Positions 9,126-20,580 of a stretch of DNA of 64,000 bases are shown in pieces; positions within the stretch are counted from its first letter, which is position 1; the number at the start of each line of letters is the position of its first letter. The stretch is from Colwellia echini (GTDB lineage: Bacteria; Pseudomonadota; Gammaproteobacteria; Enterobacterales; Alteromonadaceae): positions 186,001-250,000 of the forward strand of contig NZ_PJAI02000002.1 in assembly GCF_002843355.2 (NCBI RefSeq), read 5' to 3'. The notes under the pieces were generated by a model. The model was not told the DNA's origin, searched no databases, and saw nothing but the letters and a program-made list of their open reading frames with translations. The position numbers were made by a program, and so were the translations under genes.

Positions 9126-11861
9126 ATGTCCGATCTGGCCAAACAAATAGTTCCAGTTAATATTGAAGATGAACTAAAAAACTCCTATTTAGATTATGCT
9201 ATGAGCGTAATAGTTGGGCGAGCACTGCCTGATGTACGTGATGGCTTAAAACCAGTACATCGTCGCGTTTTATTCGCCATGGATGTTTTAGGGAACGACT
9301 GGAATAAAGCTTATAAAAAATCTGCCCGTGTGGTTGGTGACGTTATAGGTAAATATCACCCGCATGGTGACACTGCTGTTTACGATACCATCGTTCGTAT
9401 GGCTCAGCCGTTTTCATTACGTTATATGCTTGTTGACGGGCAAGGTAACTTTGGTTCTGTTGATGGTGATAGCGCGGCTGCAATGCGTTATACCGAAATT
9501 AGAATGTCAAAAATAGCACATTCCATTCTTGCCGATTTAGATAAAGAAACCGTTGATTTTGTACCTAACTATGACGGCACTGAACATATTCCTGCAGTAA
9601 TGCCTACACGAGTACCGAACTTATTAGTTAATGGTACATCGGGTATTGCTGTTGGTATGGCAACTAACATTCCGCCACATAACTTAACTGAAGTTATCAA
9701 CGGCTGTTTAGCGCTTATCGATAACAGTGAAATAACTTTTGAAGAGTTATTAGAACATATTCCTGGTCCTGACTTTCCTACCGCAGGCATCATTAGTGGT
9801 CGTGCAGGTATTGAAGAAGCTTACCGTACGGGGCGTGGTAAAATAAAAATCCGTGCTCGTGCCGAAATTGAATGTCATGAAACTACGGGTAAAGAAACGA
9901 TAATCGTTCATGAATTACCTTATCAAGTTAACAAAGCACGCCTTATTGAAAAAATGGCAGAGCTTGTTAAAGAAAAACGTCTTGAAGGTATTTCAGCTTT
10001 ACGTGATGAGTCTGATAAAGACGGCATGCGTATGGTAATTGAAATCAAACGTGGTGAAGTAGGCGAAGTTGTTTTAAATAACTTATATAAGCTTACCCAA
10101 ATGCAAGTCTCTTTTGGCTTAAATATGGTGGCGTTAACTAATGGCCAACCGAAAATATTTAACCTAAAAGAAATGTTAGAAGCGTTTGTACTTCATCGCC
10201 GTGAAGTAGTGACACGCCGTACTATTTTCGAATTAAGAAAAGCCCGTGATCGCGCGCATATCTTAGAAGGTTTATCTATTGCGCTAGCAAACATTGACCC
10301 AATTATTGAGCTAATTAAGCAATCTACTAACCGTAAAGAGTCGGAAGAAAAACTTATCGCTCAAGGTTGGCAGTTAGGTGATGTTGCCCATATGCTTAGC
10401 GAAGCGGGTAATGATGCAGCACGTCCAGAATGGTTAGAGCCTCAATACGGTATTCGTGATGGTTTATATTATTTAACTGCAGAGCAAGCTAAAGCGATTG
10501 TAGATTTACAATTGTACAAATTGTCTGGCATGGAACATGAAAAAATTCTTAGCGAGTACAAAGCGTTATTAGACTTAATTGCTGAGTTAATGCACATTTT
10601 AGCGACTCCAGCACGATTAATGGAAGTTATTTGTGAAGAACTTATTGCTATTCGTGATGAGTTTGGTGATGAACGTAGAACTGAAATTACCAATGCTTCA
10701 CATGACTTATCTCTTGAAGACTTAATTACCGAAGAAGATGTGGTAGTTACCTTATCGCATGAAGGTTACGTTAAGTATCAAGTATTAAGTGATTACGAAG
10801 CGCAGCGTCGTGGTGGTAAAGGTAAAGCCGCTACTAAAATGAAAGAAGAAGATTTTATTGAGCGTTTATTGGTTGCCAATACTCACGATACTATTCTTTG
10901 TTTCTCAGATCGCGGTAAGCTTTATTGGTTAAAAGTATTCCAATTACCGCTTGCAAGTCGTACTGCACGTGGCCGTCCAATTGTAAACATTTTACCACTT
11001 GAAAGTGATGAACGTATTACGGCTATTTTACCCGTACGTGAATATGCTGATGACAAGTATATTGTAATGGCAACCGCCTCTGGTACAGTTAAGAAAACGC
11101 GTTTAGATGCATACTCTAATCAACGTGCTAACGGTATAATTGCCTTAAATCTTCGTGATGACGATACCTTAATTGGTGTTGATATCACTGATGGTAACAA
11201 CGACATTATGTTGTTCTCTGATGAAGGTAAAGTCGTTCGTTTTAACGAAAAAGTACGTGATAGCGAAACAGGTGAAATTAAATTAGACCCTGAAACTGGC
11301 GAACAACGTTGGGCATTAAAACCTATCGGTCGTACAGGTACTGGTGTTCGTGGTATGAAACTTGAGGGTGAGCAGAAAGTTGTTTCTCTTATCGTACCTA
11401 AAAATGATGGACCAATCTTAACTATTACTGAAAACGGTTTTGGTAAACGTACAGCTTTAGCTGAATATCCAGCGAAGAGTCGTGCAACTAAAGGTGTTGT
11501 TTCAATAAAAGTAAGTGAACGTAACGGTAAAGTTGTTGGCGCAGTACAAGTTGAAGAGCTTGACGAAATAATGCTAATTACAGATAACGGCACCTTAGTT
11601 CGTACACGTGTTAATGAAGTAAGTGTTATTGGTCGTAACACGCAAGGTGTTCGTTTAATTCGTACCGCAGAAGATGAGCATGTAGTTGCCCTTCAACGTA
11701 TCGATGAAATTGAAGAGCCTGCAGTGATTGAAGGTGATGTACTTGTTGAGGGTGAAATACCTGAAGGTGAGAGTACTGCTTCAGTAAACACAGCAGATGC
11801 TGGTGAGCAAGATGTTGAACAAGACGATATCGACACCGAAGAAAAAGATCTAAACGAATAA
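9126..11861 (+). CDS. gyrA: DNA gyrase subunit A
   Basis: 911 residues. DNA breakage and reunion subunit of the A2B2 gyrase that introduces negative supercoils. The catalytic Tyr122 is in [10 protein letters not shown], preceded by Arg121. The quinolone-resistance region reads [16 protein letters not shown], giving Thr83 and Asp87 in Escherichia coli numbering. The GyrA box QRRGGKG opens the C-terminal beta-pinwheel, and the tail is very acidic ([15 protein letters not shown]). AGGGA lies upstream of the ATG. It is separated from the downstream serC by a terminator, so it is a single-gene unit. Thr83 in place of Ser may be natural to the lineage rather than selected. Confidence 0.99.
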   Translation: MSDLAKQIVPVNIEDELKNSYLDYAMSVIVGRALPDVRDGLKPVHRRVLFAMDVLGNDWNKAYKKSARVVGDVIGKYHPHGDTAVYDTIVRMAQPFSLRYMLVDGQGNFGSVDGDSAAAMRYTEIRMSKIAHSILADLDKETVDFVPNYDGTEHIPAVMPTRVPNLLVNGTSGIAVGMATNIPPHNLTEVINGCLALIDNSEITFEELLEHIPGPDFPTAGIISGRAGIEEAYRTGRGKIKIRARAEIECHETTGKETIIVHELPYQVNKARLIEKMAELVKEKRLEGISALRDESDKDGMRMVIEIKRGEVGEVVLNNLYKLTQMQVSFGLNMVALTNGQPKIFNLKEMLEAFVLHRREVVTRRTIFELRKARDRAHILEGLSIALANIDPIIELIKQSTNRKESEEKLIAQGWQLGDVAHMLSEAGNDAARPEWLEPQYGIRDGLYYLTAEQAKAIVDLQLYKLSGMEHEKILSEYKALLDLIAELMHILATPARLMEVICEELIAIRDEFGDERRTEITNASHDLSLEDLITEEDVVVTLSHEGYVKYQVLSDYEAQRRGGKGKAATKMKEEDFIERLLVANTHDTILCFSDRGKLYWLKVFQLPLASRTARGRPIVNILPLESDERITAILPVREYADDKYIVMATASGTVKKTRLDAYSNQRANGIIALNLRDDDTLIGVDITDGNNDIMLFSDEGKVVRFNEKVRDSETGEIKLDPETGEQRWALKPIGRTGTGVRGMKLEGEQKVVSLIVPKNDGPILTITENGFGKRTALAEYPAKSRATKGVVSIKVSERNGKVVGAVQVEELDEIMLITDNGTLVRTRVNEVSVIGRNTQGVRLIRTAEDEHVVALQRIDEIEEPAVIEGDVLVEGEIPEGESTASVNTADAGEQDVEQDDIDTEEKDLNE

Positions 11862-11878
11862 TTTTCGTTTTAATAAGT

Positions 11879-11908
11879 AAAAAGGGCGGCTAGTATCCGC
11901 CTTTTTTA
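11879..11908 (+). terminator. gyrA terminator
   Basis: GGCGG (11885-11889) pairs with CCGCC (11897-11901), extended by A/T pairs, and is followed by TTTTTT. It lies 17 bp after the gyrA stop. Confidence 0.85.
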
Positions 11909-12021
11909 CTATGTAAAGATAAGTAAAATCCATATCGATGTACTTTAAAATGTTCGTCGAACGTATTTAAATAATCGTTAATCAACGAGTTAACCAAGTA
12001 GTAAAGTGAGTAGAACAGAAA

Positions 12022-13107
12022 ATGTCTGAAATTTTTAATTTTTGTGCTGGCCCAGCCATGTTACCAAAACCTGTTATGGCTAAAGCACAACAAGAGTTTT
12101 TGAATTGGCAAAATACTGGTAGCTCTGTAATGGAGTTAAGTCATCGTAGTAGCATATACATGAAAATGGCAGCAAAAGCTGAAGCTGACCTACGTGAGTT
12201 AATGTCAATTCCAGACAATTATAAAGTATTGTTTTGCCATGGTGGCGGCAGAGGACAGTTTTCGGCAGTTCCATTAAACTTATTGCCAACTGGAAAGTCA
12301 GCAGACTATATCGTCTCAGGTTCATGGTCAGAAGCTGCAGCGGCAGAAGCACAAAATTTTGGTGATATTAATGTGATCAACATTAACCAAAACAAAGATT
12401 CTATTTCTACCTTATTAGACAGTAATGAATGGCCGCTTAATCAAGATGCTGCCTATGTTCATTATTGTCCAAATGAAACGGTTAATGGTTTAGAAATTAA
12501 TAATATTCCTGACACAAATGGTGTGCCATTAGTTGCTGATATGTCTTCAACTATCTTATCGCATGAAATTGATGTCAGTAAATTTGGTTTAATTTATGCG
12601 GGTGCACAAAAAAATATTGGTCCATCAGGTTTAACGATCGTAATTGTACGTGAAGATTTACTTGGCAATGCACACAAAGCTACGCCATGTATTATGAATT
12701 ACAAGATGTCAGCTGATAACGATTCAATGTACAATACCCCGCCAACTTACGCTTGGTATCTAGCGGGTCTTGTATTTCAATGGTTAAAAGATTTAGGCGG
12801 TGTAAAAGCTATTGAAAAAGTTAATAAAGCAAAAGCTGAATTACTTTATCAAGCTATTGATAATAGCTCATTTTATCTTAATCATATCGACTCGCAATAT
12901 CGCAGTAAAATGAATATTCCATTTTGGTTAGCTGATGAATCATTAAATGAACAGTTTTTAAAAGAATCTGAGCAAGCAGGTTTAACTGCCTTACTAGGTC
13001 ACCGAATTGTTGGTGGTATGCGTGCCAGTATTTATAATGCCATGCCACTTGAGGGTGTAGAAGCGTTAGTTAATTTTATGCAAGAATTTGAAAAGAGGGT
13101 TAGATAA
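12022..13107 (+). CDS. serC: Phosphoserine aminotransferase
   Basis: 361 residues, usual length. A PLP enzyme that makes 3-phosphoserine from 3-phosphohydroxypyruvate (serine synthesis) and also acts in pyridoxal phosphate synthesis. The PLP lysine is K197 in [13 protein letters not shown]-terminal [15 protein letters not shown] and [15 protein letters not shown] are family hallmarks. The stop codon abuts the aroA start, and cmk and rpsA follow, so this is the classical serC-aroA-cmk-rpsA cluster. Its own promoter is presumably in 11909-12021. Confidence 0.98.
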   Translation: MSEIFNFCAGPAMLPKPVMAKAQQEFLNWQNTGSSVMELSHRSSIYMKMAAKAEADLRELMSIPDNYKVLFCHGGGRGQFSAVPLNLLPTGKSADYIVSGSWSEAAAAEAQNFGDINVININQNKDSISTLLDSNEWPLNQDAAYVHYCPNETVNGLEINNIPDTNGVPLVADMSSTILSHEIDVSKFGLIYAGAQKNIGPSGLTIVIVREDLLGNAHKATPCIMNYKMSADNDSMYNTPPTYAWYLAGLVFQWLKDLGGVKAIEKVNKAKAELLYQAIDNSSFYLNHIDSQYRSKMNIPFWLADESLNEQFLKESEQAGLTALLGHRIVGGMRASIYNAMPLEGVEALVNFMQEFEKRVR

Positions 13108-14388
13108 ATGGAACAGTTAACGTTAAATCCAATTAATAAAATAAATGGTGAAGTATTTTTACCTGGTTCAAAAAGTTTATCTAACCGTGCATTATTAATT
13201 GCTGCATTGGCAAAAGGTACAACTAAAATCACTAATTTATTAGTCAGTGATGATATTAAGCATATGTTAAATGCTTTATCGCAGTTAGGAATTAAATATA
13301 GTTTAAGTGACTGTGGTACTGAATGTGTGGTTGTCGGTAACAATGGCTATTTTAGTGCTAGTGAGCCGTTAGAAATATCATTAGGTAATGCCGGTACAGC
13401 AATGCGCCCGTTATGTGCTGCACTTGCAGCAAGTAATGGTGAGTTTGTCTTAACAGGTGAACCGCGTATGAAAGAAAGACCGATAGGTCACTTAGTTGAT
13501 GCTTTAGCGCAATTAGGTGCAGAGGTTGATTACTTAGAAAATAAAGATTACCCGCCAGTTAAAATTATAGGTAAAGCGTTAACAGGTAATACAGTTAGTA
13601 TTGATGGTTCAATATCAAGCCAGTTTTTAACTGCCATTTTAATGATTGCACCGCTATTAACAACTGATACAAATATTCATATTGAAGGTGAGTTAGTATC
13701 TAAGCCGTATATTGATATCACCCTTGATATTATGTCCCGTTTTGGCGTAACCGTTACGAATAACGATTACCAATCTTTCACCGTTAAAGGTAAGCAATCT
13801 TATCAAGCTGTTGAAAAATATATGGTTGAAGGTGATGCATCTTCAGCCTCTTACTTTTTAGCTGCTGGGGCGATTAAAGGTGGCGAAGTTACTGTACATG
13901 GCGTAGGTAAACTAAGTGTACAAGGTGACAAACACTTTGCTGATGTGCTTGAAAAAATGGGCGCTGAAGTTATCTGGAATGATGAGTCAATTACAGTTAT
14001 CGGTAAACCATTAACAGCGGTTGATATGGACATGAACCATATCCCCGATGCAGCGATGACTATAGCAACAACAGCTCTTTTTGCTAAAGGCACAACCACA
14101 ATACGTAATATTTATAATTGGCGTGTTAAAGAAACAGACAGATTATCTGCGATGGCCACTGAACTTAGAAAAGTGGGCGCGACCGTAGTTGAAGGTGAAG
14201 ATTACATTTCAGTAACGCCACCTGCAGTTCTTAAACATGCGGAAATTGATACCTACGATGATCATCGTGTTGCCATGTGTTTTTCACTGGTCGCTTTAAG
14301 TGATACACCGGTAACAATTAATGACCCTAAATGTACCTCAAAAACATTTCCAGATTATTTTGAAAAATTAAAGCAGGTTTCTTGCTAG
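13108..14388 (+). CDS. aroA: 5-enolpyruvylshikimate-3-phosphate synthase
   Basis: 426 residues. It transfers enolpyruvyl from PEP to shikimate 3-phosphate in the shikimate pathway. Class I features are seen: [30 protein letters not shown] (the loop that makes class I enzymes glyphosate-sensitive), [41 protein letters not shown] and [11 protein letters not shown]. The ATG follows the serC TAA with no spacer and uses a ribosome site inside serC (AGAGGG), so translation is probably coupled. No terminator is evident behind it; only a small GTTACT/AGTAAC hairpin occurs near 14394-14415. Confidence 0.98.
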   Translation: MEQLTLNPINKINGEVFLPGSKSLSNRALLIAALAKGTTKITNLLVSDDIKHMLNALSQLGIKYSLSDCGTECVVVGNNGYFSASEPLEISLGNAGTAMRPLCAALAASNGEFVLTGEPRMKERPIGHLVDALAQLGAEVDYLENKDYPPVKIIGKALTGNTVSIDGSISSQFLTAILMIAPLLTTDTNIHIEGELVSKPYIDITLDIMSRFGVTVTNNDYQSFTVKGKQSYQAVEKYMVEGDASSASYFLAAGAIKGGEVTVHGVGKLSVQGDKHFADVLEKMGAEVIWNDESITVIGKPLTAVDMDMNHIPDAAMTIATTALFAKGTTTIRNIYNWRVKETDRLSAMATELRKVGATVVEGEDYISVTPPAVLKHAEIDTYDDHRVAMCFSLVALSDTPVTINDPKCTSKTFPDYFEKLKQVSC

Positions 14389-14557
14389 TTTGAGTTACTT
14401 TCTAGGGGGAGTAACCTTGAACAATACATTGATTTCAACGTTACATATTCAATGTTAAATAAATAATTTAATGCGATATCGTTAATAAGTATTGAGTACA
14501 CTATCAATCGTTATATCACGTATCATTTCGCCAATATTTGAAGTAGGAGAAAAACTT

Positions 14558-15238
14558 ATGCAGGAAAGCATTCCAGTTATTACCATTGATGGTCCCAGTG
14601 GTGCAGGAAAGGGCACTATAGCTCGATTACTTGCCGAACAATTAGGTTGGCACTTGCTAGATAGTGGTGCCATTTACCGTGTATTAGCCGTTGCTATTCA
14701 TCATCACCAATTATCACTTGATGATGAAGAGCCACTTGTCCCGGTTGCAGCACATTTAGATGTGCAATTTGAAATTAGTAGTCAAGGTGAAGCGAAAGTC
14801 ATTTTAGAAGGTGAAGATGTTACCGATATTATTCGCACAGAAGAAATTGGTGAACTTGCTTCTAAAGTTGCAGCATTCCCTCGTGTGCGTGAAGCATTAT
14901 TACGCAGACAGCGTGCTTTTAGAGTTAGCCCTGGTTTAATTGCTGATGGCAGAGACATGGGAACGGTTGTTTTTACTAATGCGCAGGTTAAGGTATTTTT
15001 AACTGCTAGTGCTGAAGAACGGGCACAAAGAAGATTTAATCAGTTGAAAGAAAAGGGTATTGATGTTAACATCGGGCGCCTTTTGAATGACATACGTCAA
15101 CGAGATGAGCGAGATCAGAACCGCAAGGTTGCTCCACTTGTCCCGGCAGAGGGTGCGTTAATTATTGATTCTACTGATATTTCCATTGAGGAAGTGGTCA
15201 ATGAAATCCTTATATTTGCCAATGGTAAATTAACATAA
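14558..15238 (+). CDS. cmk: Cytidylate kinase
   Basis: 226 residues from the ATG at 14558, which has AGGAG at good spacing. A longer frame from a TTG at 14492 adds 22 residues with no counterpart in known Cmk, whose proteins begin just before the P-loop, so the shorter start was chosen. Phosphorylates CMP and dCMP. The P-loop is [17 protein letters not shown], followed by [24 protein letters not shown] (NMP binding) and [14 protein letters not shown] (lid). It lies upstream of rpsA as in Escherichia coli. Confidence 0.96.
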   Translation: MQESIPVITIDGPSGAGKGTIARLLAEQLGWHLLDSGAIYRVLAVAIHHHQLSLDDEEPLVPVAAHLDVQFEISSQGEAKVILEGEDVTDIIRTEEIGELASKVAAFPRVREALLRRQRAFRVSPGLIADGRDMGTVVFTNAQVKVFLTASAEERAQRRFNQLKEKGIDVNIGRLLNDIRQRDERDQNRKVAPLVPAEGALIIDSTDISIEEVVNEILIFANGKLT

Positions 15239-15417
15239 TTATACGAAAGAAAACGTAAGAATACGAAAACACACCTTTGAACTAGTAAATTATTTTAATT
15301 TATTAGGATTAGAGACCTTTTAATAGAAAGCCTACTGTATGGACACACGGGGCATACTTAACCACCCCATGAAACAATGATGTTGAATGGATTAATAGCT
15401 GAGTTTATATACAAGTT

Positions 15418-17079
15418 ATGACTGAAAATTTTGCACAACTTTTTGAAGAAAGTTTAAAAGAAATCGAAACACGTCCGGGTTCAATCATCCGCGGAACAAT
15501 CGTTAAAGTTAACAAAGACAATGTAATTGTTGATGCTGGCCTTAAATCTGAGAGTGTTATCTCAATTGATCAATTTAAAAACGCCGCTGGTGAAGTTGAA
15601 GTAGTTGTTGGTGATGAAATTGACGTAGCTCTAGATGCAACTGATGATGGTTTCGGTGAAACGATTCTTTCTCGTGAAAAAGCAAAACGTCACGAAGCAT
15701 GGCAAGTGCTTGAAAAAGCATACGAAGAAAAAGAAACTGTTATCGGTGTTATCAACGGTAAAGTTAAAGGTGGTTTCACGGTTGAAGTTAGCGATATCCG
15801 TGCTTTCTTACCAGGTTCTTTAGTAGATGTACGTCCAGTACGTGACACTGCTCACCTTGAAGGCAAGCCATTAGAATTTAAAGTTATTAAGCTTGACCAA
15901 AAGCGTAATAACGTTGTTGTTTCTCGTCGTGCTGTTATCGAAGCTGAAGGCAGTGCAGAACGTGATGAATTACTTGAGTCATTAGCTGAAGGCCAAGAAG
16001 TTAAAGGTATCGTTAAGAACCTTACTGACTACGGTGCATTCGTAGACTTAGGCGGCATCGACGGTTTATTACATATCACAGATATGGCTTGGAAACGTGT
16101 TAAGCACCCAAGTGAAATCGTAAATGTTGGCGATGAAATTCAAGTTAAAGTATTGAAATTCGACCGTGAGCGTACTCGTGTATCTCTAGGTATGAAGCAG
16201 TTAGGCGAAGATCCATGGGTAGCAATTGCTAACCGTTACCCAGAAGGTTCTAAACTTTCTGGTCGCGTAACTAACTTAACTGACTACGGTTGTTTCGTTG
16301 AAATCCAAGAAGGCGTTGAAGGTTTAGTTCACGTTTCTGAAATGGATTGGACTAACAAAAACATCCACCCATCTAAAGTTGTTAACTTAGGTGACACAGT
16401 TGAAGTACTAGTATTAGAAATTGACGAAGAACGTCGTCGTATTTCTCTAGGTCTTAAACAGTGTATTGCTAACCCTTGGGAAGAGTTTGCTAAAAACTTC
16501 AACAAAGGCGACAAAGTATCAGGTAAGATCAAGTCAATTACTGACTTCGGTATCTTCATTGGTCTTGACGGCGGCATTGACGGTTTAGTTCACTTATCTG
16601 ATATTTCATGGGCTGGTGGTGAAGAAGCTGTTCGTGAATATAAGAAAGGCGATGAAATCGATGCTATCGTACTTCAAGTTGACCCAGAACGTGAGCGTAT
16701 CTCGTTAGGTGTTAAACAAGCTGAAGACGATCCGTTCAATATGTATCTTGCAGATAAGAAAAAAGGTGCTATTGTTACAGGTAAGGTAACTGAAGTTGAT
16801 GCTAAAGGCGCAACTATTGAGTTAGCTGAAAGTGTTGAAGGTTACCTTCGTGTTAGCGACATCTCTGTAGACCGTATCGAAGATGCATCTACAGTATTAA
16901 AAGTTGGTGACGACGTTGAAGCTAGATTTATGGGTGTGGATCGTAAGAACCGTACTATTAGTCTATCTATCAAAGCAAAAGATCAAGCTGATGAACGTGA
17001 AGCAATGGAAAACCTAAACCAAGTTGAAGAAACTGGTTTAAGTGCTATGGCTGCAGCGTTTAAAAATGCTAAAAACTAA
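15418..17079 (+). CDS. rpsA: 30S ribosomal protein S1
   Basis: 553 residues with six S1 (OB-fold) repeats; repeats 3-6 are marked by phrases such as [43 protein letters not shown] and [23 protein letters not shown]1 docks mRNA on the ribosome. No convincing Shine-Dalgarno sequence precedes the ATG, as is known for rpsA, which is autoregulated through a folded leader; here the 178-nt leader contains a GGGG/CCCC pairing at 15349-15368. It is followed by a strong terminator and ihfB, the usual order. Confidence 0.98.
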   Translation: MTENFAQLFEESLKEIETRPGSIIRGTIVKVNKDNVIVDAGLKSESVISIDQFKNAAGEVEVVVGDEIDVALDATDDGFGETILSREKAKRHEAWQVLEKAYEEKETVIGVINGKVKGGFTVEVSDIRAFLPGSLVDVRPVRDTAHLEGKPLEFKVIKLDQKRNNVVVSRRAVIEAEGSAERDELLESLAEGQEVKGIVKNLTDYGAFVDLGGIDGLLHITDMAWKRVKHPSEIVNVGDEIQVKVLKFDRERTRVSLGMKQLGEDPWVAIANRYPEGSKLSGRVTNLTDYGCFVEIQEGVEGLVHVSEMDWTNKNIHPSKVVNLGDTVEVLVLEIDEERRRISLGLKQCIANPWEEFAKNFNKGDKVSGKIKSITDFGIFIGLDGGIDGLVHLSDISWAGGEEAVREYKKGDEIDAIVLQVDPERERISLGVKQAEDDPFNMYLADKKKGAIVTGKVTEVDAKGATIELAESVEGYLRVSDISVDRIEDASTVLKVGDDVEARFMGVDRKNRTISLSIKAKDQADEREAMENLNQVEETGLSAMAAAFKNAKN

Positions 17080-17136
17080 TATCCCTTTTGGGAACTAGTT
17101 TTACTTTGCAATGGTGCTGTAATTAATACAGCAGGT

Positions 17137-17182
17137 GAAAAGAGTATTTATCACTGTCGTGGTGGTACTCTTTTCTTATTTT
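17137..17182 (+). terminator. rpsA terminator
   Basis: Perfect 10-bp stem: GAAAAGAGTA at 17137-17146 with TACTCTTTTC at 17166-17175. A 19-nt loop and a T-rich tail follow. It lies 57 bp after the rpsA stop. Confidence 0.75.
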
Positions 17183-17273
17183 AAACGCCATTGGCGGAGC
17201 CCATTTTTACTGTGAATTATTATTTTTGAAACAGTAAAGTTGCGCGGTGCTAGGTAAATACTGAGGTGTCACT

Positions 17274-17561
17274 ATGACTAAGTCAGAACTTATTGAAAAA
17301 TTAGCCGATAAATTAAGTCATTTATCCGCTAAAGAAGTGGAAAAATCTATAAAAGAAATCTTAGAATTAATGGTACAGTCACTATCTAAAGGTGATCGTA
17401 TTGAAATTCGTGGTTTTGGTAGCTTTTCATTGCATTATCGCGCACCACGAGTTGGAAGAAATCCGAAAACTGGTGAATCGGTTGAATTAAGTGGGAAATA
17501 CGTTCCTCACTTTAAACCAGGTAAAGAGTTACGTGAAAGAGTTAATCTTTCAGGTGCTTAA
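17274..17561 (+). CDS. ihfB: Integration host factor subunit beta
   Basis: 95 residues. One half of the IhfAB heterodimer that bends DNA at specific sites and helps sigma-54 promoters, site-specific recombination and replication. The HU/IHF fold is clear: [40 protein letters not shown], and the intercalating-Pro region [22 protein letters not shown] precedes the ATG. It is flanked by terminators, so probably monocistronic. IHF is relevant to the sigma-54 promoters found near 62 kb in this window. Confidence 0.97.
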   Translation: MTKSELIEKLADKLSHLSAKEVEKSIKEILELMVQSLSKGDRIEIRGFGSFSLHYRAPRVGRNPKTGESVELSGKYVPHFKPGKELRERVNLSGA

Positions 17562-17591
17562 ATTGCAAAGCGAACTAAAAAATTAGATAAT

Positions 17592-17623
17592 AAACGGCAT
17601 GTTAACCATGCCGTTTTTTTTTG
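17592..17623 (+). terminator. ihfB terminator
   Basis: AAACGGCATG (17592-17601) pairs with CATGCCGTTT across a TTAAC loop and is followed by eight or more T. A textbook intrinsic terminator 30 bp after the stop. Confidence 0.9.
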
Positions 17624-17670
17624 CCTAAGTGAACTAGAGCTATTAGAGCTTAAGCATTATAATAGATCTA

Positions 17671-17936
17671 ATACCAATTTGATTAAGTTTCTTCTCAACT
17701 CAGAGCTATATTCGATACTCATTAACAAGGCAAATTTGTTTCGGTTTAGTCATTCTAAATCAAATAAATTTAACGATGTTAGTGGGTATCGAGATAGCTC
17801 CCAGAGGGCGATTTTAAAAGGTTTACAAGCTGCGTTATTGATTTTGACAAGGGAATAACCATTCTCTTCAATCAATGCCTTGCTTTTAAACCTTTTAATT
17901 CTCGCTGAGTGGGAAAGAACTTAATCAATTTGGTAT
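17671..17936. repeat. MITE-like inverted-repeat element, 266 bp
   Basis: The left end (ATACCAATTTGATTAAGTTT) and the reverse complement of the right end (ATACCAAATTGATTAAGTTC) match over about 35 bp with a few mismatches, continuing to CTCA/CTCAG. The interior also folds back (AAAAGGTTTACAAGC against the later TTGCTTTTAAACCTTTT). No coding frame is seen. It fills the ihfB-lapA gap. Immediately right, 17937-17977 carries a further ATACCAAATGAATTAA remnant. Confidence 0.75.
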
Positions 17937-18015
17937 AATACCAAATGAATTAATAATCATCTTCAAATGGTATAATAGTTAATACTCTTTAGTTTTTTCT
18001 TTTAAGGCTGATAAA

Positions 18016-18261
18016 ATGCGTTTATACATCACACTATTTTTTATATTAGTTTTACTGGCCATCGCATTTATTTTTGGCAGTCAAAATGATCAATTACTGA
18101 CGTTAAATTACTTAATTGCGCGAACAGAAATTTCTGTTGCAGCTGCGGTCAGCTTATTTACTGGTATTGGGTTTTTACTCGGTCTGCTAGTCACTATTTT
18201 GTGGCGTATAATACGTAAAAGTAAAAAAGTATTCGCTAAAAATAAATCACAAGAAGTGTAG
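18016..18261 (+). CDS. lapA: LapA family (DUF1049) inner-membrane protein
   Basis: 81 residues with two hydrophobic helices (about 3-20 and 40-63) and a basic C-terminal tail (RIIRKSKKVFAKNKSQ). The N-terminal FGSQNDQLLTLNYLIA is typical of the family. LapA acts with LapB in regulating lipopolysaccharide synthesis by controlling LpxC turnover through FtsH. AAGG precedes the ATG. lapB follows 48 bp on, as in Escherichia coli (yciS-yciM). Confidence 0.93.
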   Translation: MRLYITLFFILVLLAIAFIFGSQNDQLLTLNYLIARTEISVAAAVSLFTGIGFLLGLLVTILWRIIRKSKKVFAKNKSQEV

Positions 18262-18309
18262 TCGTTTCTACCTCTTTTACTCTCACATTCACTTTTCTCA
18301 AGAGCTCTA

Positions 18310-19479
18310 ATGATTGAATTACTCTTTTTATTATTACCTGTTGCTATGGCCTATGGTTGGTACATGGGACGTAATAGCATTAAACAAAACCAGCAAATAG
18401 CGAAACAAGATCTCTCTATAAAATATTCAACAGGATTGAACTATTTATTATCAAATCAACAAGATAAAGCCATTGATTCACTACTTGATGCGTTAAAAGT
18501 AGAAGACGATAGTGTTGAAGCGCATTTTGCCATGGCCAACTTATTTAGAAAACGTGGTGAATTAGACCGAGCACTAAAAGTACATGAACATTTGGTTAGA
18601 TTAAATCACCTACCTACTAAAGATAAACAACAAGCTGTTTTTGAATTAGGTAAAGACTTTCTCAGTGCTGGTTTATATGATCGCGCGGAAACCATGTTTT
18701 TAAAGTTATTAAAATCTAAAGACTACGGCTTAAAATCATTAACGTATTTATTAAGAATATTTCAATCAACTAAAGATTGGAAGCAGGGCATATCTCATCA
18801 AAAACAAATTGTTAAATTAAATGATAAACGCTTATTACATACCTTAGCCAACTTTTATTGCGAGTTAGCAACAACGGCTTTTGCTAAAGATCAATTTATC
18901 GAAGTGATCGAATTATTAGAGCAAGCATTAATACTTGATCCAGACTCTTGTCGCGCTAATTGGTTAATGGCAAAAATATATGAAAAACATCAACAATGTG
19001 AATTAGCAGCAAAGTGTTACCAAGCTATATACCAACAAGATAAAGAGTTTTTCCCCGATGTTATTGAAGCGATGTTAGATTGTTATACACGTTTAGATGA
19101 AGTTGATGAGTTTTATAAGTTTATAAAAAATGTATATGACGAAACGGCAGGCTCAAGTGCATTAATCTTTTACCTTGCACATGTAGAAAAGAAACATGGT
19201 AAGAAAAAGGCCATTGAATTTATTTTGTCAGCTCTTAAACGTAGACCAACCATACGTGGTTTTGAGCACTTTGTAACTATGCAAAGATTACCGTCTGATA
19301 CAGAAGTTAATAATAAGAGTTTAGATTTAATTACTGATTTAATTAGTGGTTACTTAAAACTTAAGCATAGGTATAGTTGTCGAACCTGTGGCTTTGATAG
19401 TTCAACACATTACTGGTCTTGTCCATCATGTCACGAGTGGGAACAACTTAAACCAGTGCGTGGGCTCGAAGGCGAATAA
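18310..19479 (+). CDS. lapB: Lipopolysaccharide assembly protein B
   Basis: 389 residues, normal length. One N-terminal membrane helix (residues 1-17), then a row of TPR repeats (for example VEAHFAMANLFRKRGELDRAL), and a C-terminal rubredoxin-like knuckle CRTCGFDSSTHYWSCPSC. LapB promotes FtsH-dependent degradation of LpxC and so limits lipid A synthesis. It lies directly after lapA and before pyrF, the conserved order in gammaproteobacteria. Start supported by AAGAG. Confidence 0.96.
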   Translation: MIELLFLLLPVAMAYGWYMGRNSIKQNQQIAKQDLSIKYSTGLNYLLSNQQDKAIDSLLDALKVEDDSVEAHFAMANLFRKRGELDRALKVHEHLVRLNHLPTKDKQQAVFELGKDFLSAGLYDRAETMFLKLLKSKDYGLKSLTYLLRIFQSTKDWKQGISHQKQIVKLNDKRLLHTLANFYCELATTAFAKDQFIEVIELLEQALILDPDSCRANWLMAKIYEKHQQCELAAKCYQAIYQQDKEFFPDVIEAMLDCYTRLDEVDEFYKFIKNVYDETAGSSALIFYLAHVEKKHGKKKAIEFILSALKRRPTIRGFEHFVTMQRLPSDTEVNNKSLDLITDLISGYLKLKHRYSCRTCGFDSSTHYWSCPSCHEWEQLKPVRGLEGE

Positions 19480-19648
19480 ATCTTTGCTTCTTTGCTATTT
19501 GCATCAATATTTTTGTCAACCGTACTCACTGACATTCGTCAGCTCCATGCGCTTTCCTCAATATTGAAGAAACTAGCTTTGAATCAAATATTTAGTAAGT
19601 TTAATATTTATAATATAAGTATATTAATCAGATAAAGAAAATTATCGT

Positions 19649-19680
19649 CATTCCCGAAGTCTCCAGTCGGGAATCCATTG
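19649..19680. repeat. Short palindromic intergenic repeat
   Basis: ATTCCCGA and TCGGGAAT face each other across a short loop inside the lapB-pyrF gap. This resembles the GTCATTCCCG-type REP sequences frequent in gammaproteobacterial genomes. Only one copy is present here. Confidence 0.4.
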
Positions 19681-19701
19681 TATTAGAACACAGGAAATCC
19701 T

Positions 19702-20397
19702 ATGTTAGATCCAAAAGTAGTCGTCGCGTTAGATTTTGATAAAAAAGCTGAAGCGTTATCATTTGTTGATAGAATTTCACCACAAGATTGTAAACTGAAA
19801 GTGGGTAAAGAAATGTTTACGTACTTTGGTCCTGAGTTTGTAAAAACGTTAACAGGGAAGGGCTTTGATGTTTTTCTTGATCTTAAGTTTCATGATATTC
19901 CAAATACCGTGGCCAAAGCGGTTACTGCAGCTGCTGATTTAGGTGTATGGATGGTAAACGTGCATGCTAGTGGTGGTAGCCAAATGATGACTAAGGCGAA
20001 GCAAGCACTGGAGCATTACGGTAAAGATTCGCCATTACTAATCGCAGTTACAGTGCTAACAAGTATGTCAGAAAATGATTTACGTGGTTTAGGTATTAAT
20101 AAAACCCCAGCAGAACAAGTAAACTTTTTAGCTAACTTAACCAAAGATAGCGGCTTAGATGGCGTAGTTTGTTCAGCAATGGAAGCAGAGCAGTTAAAAA
20201 TTGATTTAGGTAAAGAATTTAAATTAATTACCCCTGGTATAAGACCTTCAGGCTCAGCGCAAGATGATCAACAACGTATTATGACCCCAGAGCAAGCAAT
20301 AGCAGTTGGCGTTGACTATTTGGTGATCGGACGCCCAATTACTAAAGCGGTAGACCCACAATTAGTGCTACAACAAATTAATGCTTCAATAAGCTAA
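19702..20397 (+). CDS. pyrF: Orotidine 5'-phosphate decarboxylase
   Basis: 231 residues. Last step of UMP synthesis. The catalytic signature [12 protein letters not shown] contains the Asp-Lys-Asp array (D60, K62, D65). VVALDFDKK and LKVGKEMF bind the substrate; [20 protein letters not shown] and YLVIGRPIT are phosphate-binding. AGGA lies 7 bp before the ATG. It is followed by its own terminator. Confidence 0.98.
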   Translation: MLDPKVVVALDFDKKAEALSFVDRISPQDCKLKVGKEMFTYFGPEFVKTLTGKGFDVFLDLKFHDIPNTVAKAVTAAADLGVWMVNVHASGGSQMMTKAKQALEHYGKDSPLLIAVTVLTSMSENDLRGLGINKTPAEQVNFLANLTKDSGLDGVVCSAMEAEQLKIDLGKEFKLITPGIRPSGSAQDDQQRIMTPEQAIAVGVDYLVIGRPITKAVDPQLVLQQINASIS

Positions 20398-20495
20398 TGA
20401 AGGGTAACTATATTAAGTGATCAATTATTTAGTCGGTAGTTATCTAAGTAGGTAGTAATCTAAGTAGGTAATTATTTAAATAAGTTATCGATAGG

Positions 20496-20525
20496 GCAGT
20501 TCAGTTTTTCTGAACTGCTTTTTTA
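20496..20525 (+). terminator. pyrF terminator
   Basis: GCAGTTCAG pairs with CTGAACTGC across TTTTT and is followed by TTTTTT. About 100 bp after the stop. Just before it (20444-20470) ATCTAAGTAGGTA occurs twice in tandem. Confidence 0.88.
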
Positions 20526-20580
20526 TTTGTACTGTTTTAATTTATATTTGAGGACGTGAAACAGCTACTAGTTAACACTT

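Noticed and set aside
11120..11641. Minus-strand open frame of 173 codons inside gyrA
   Set aside because: Antisense shadow of the GyrA C-terminal domain; composition mirrors the coding strand.
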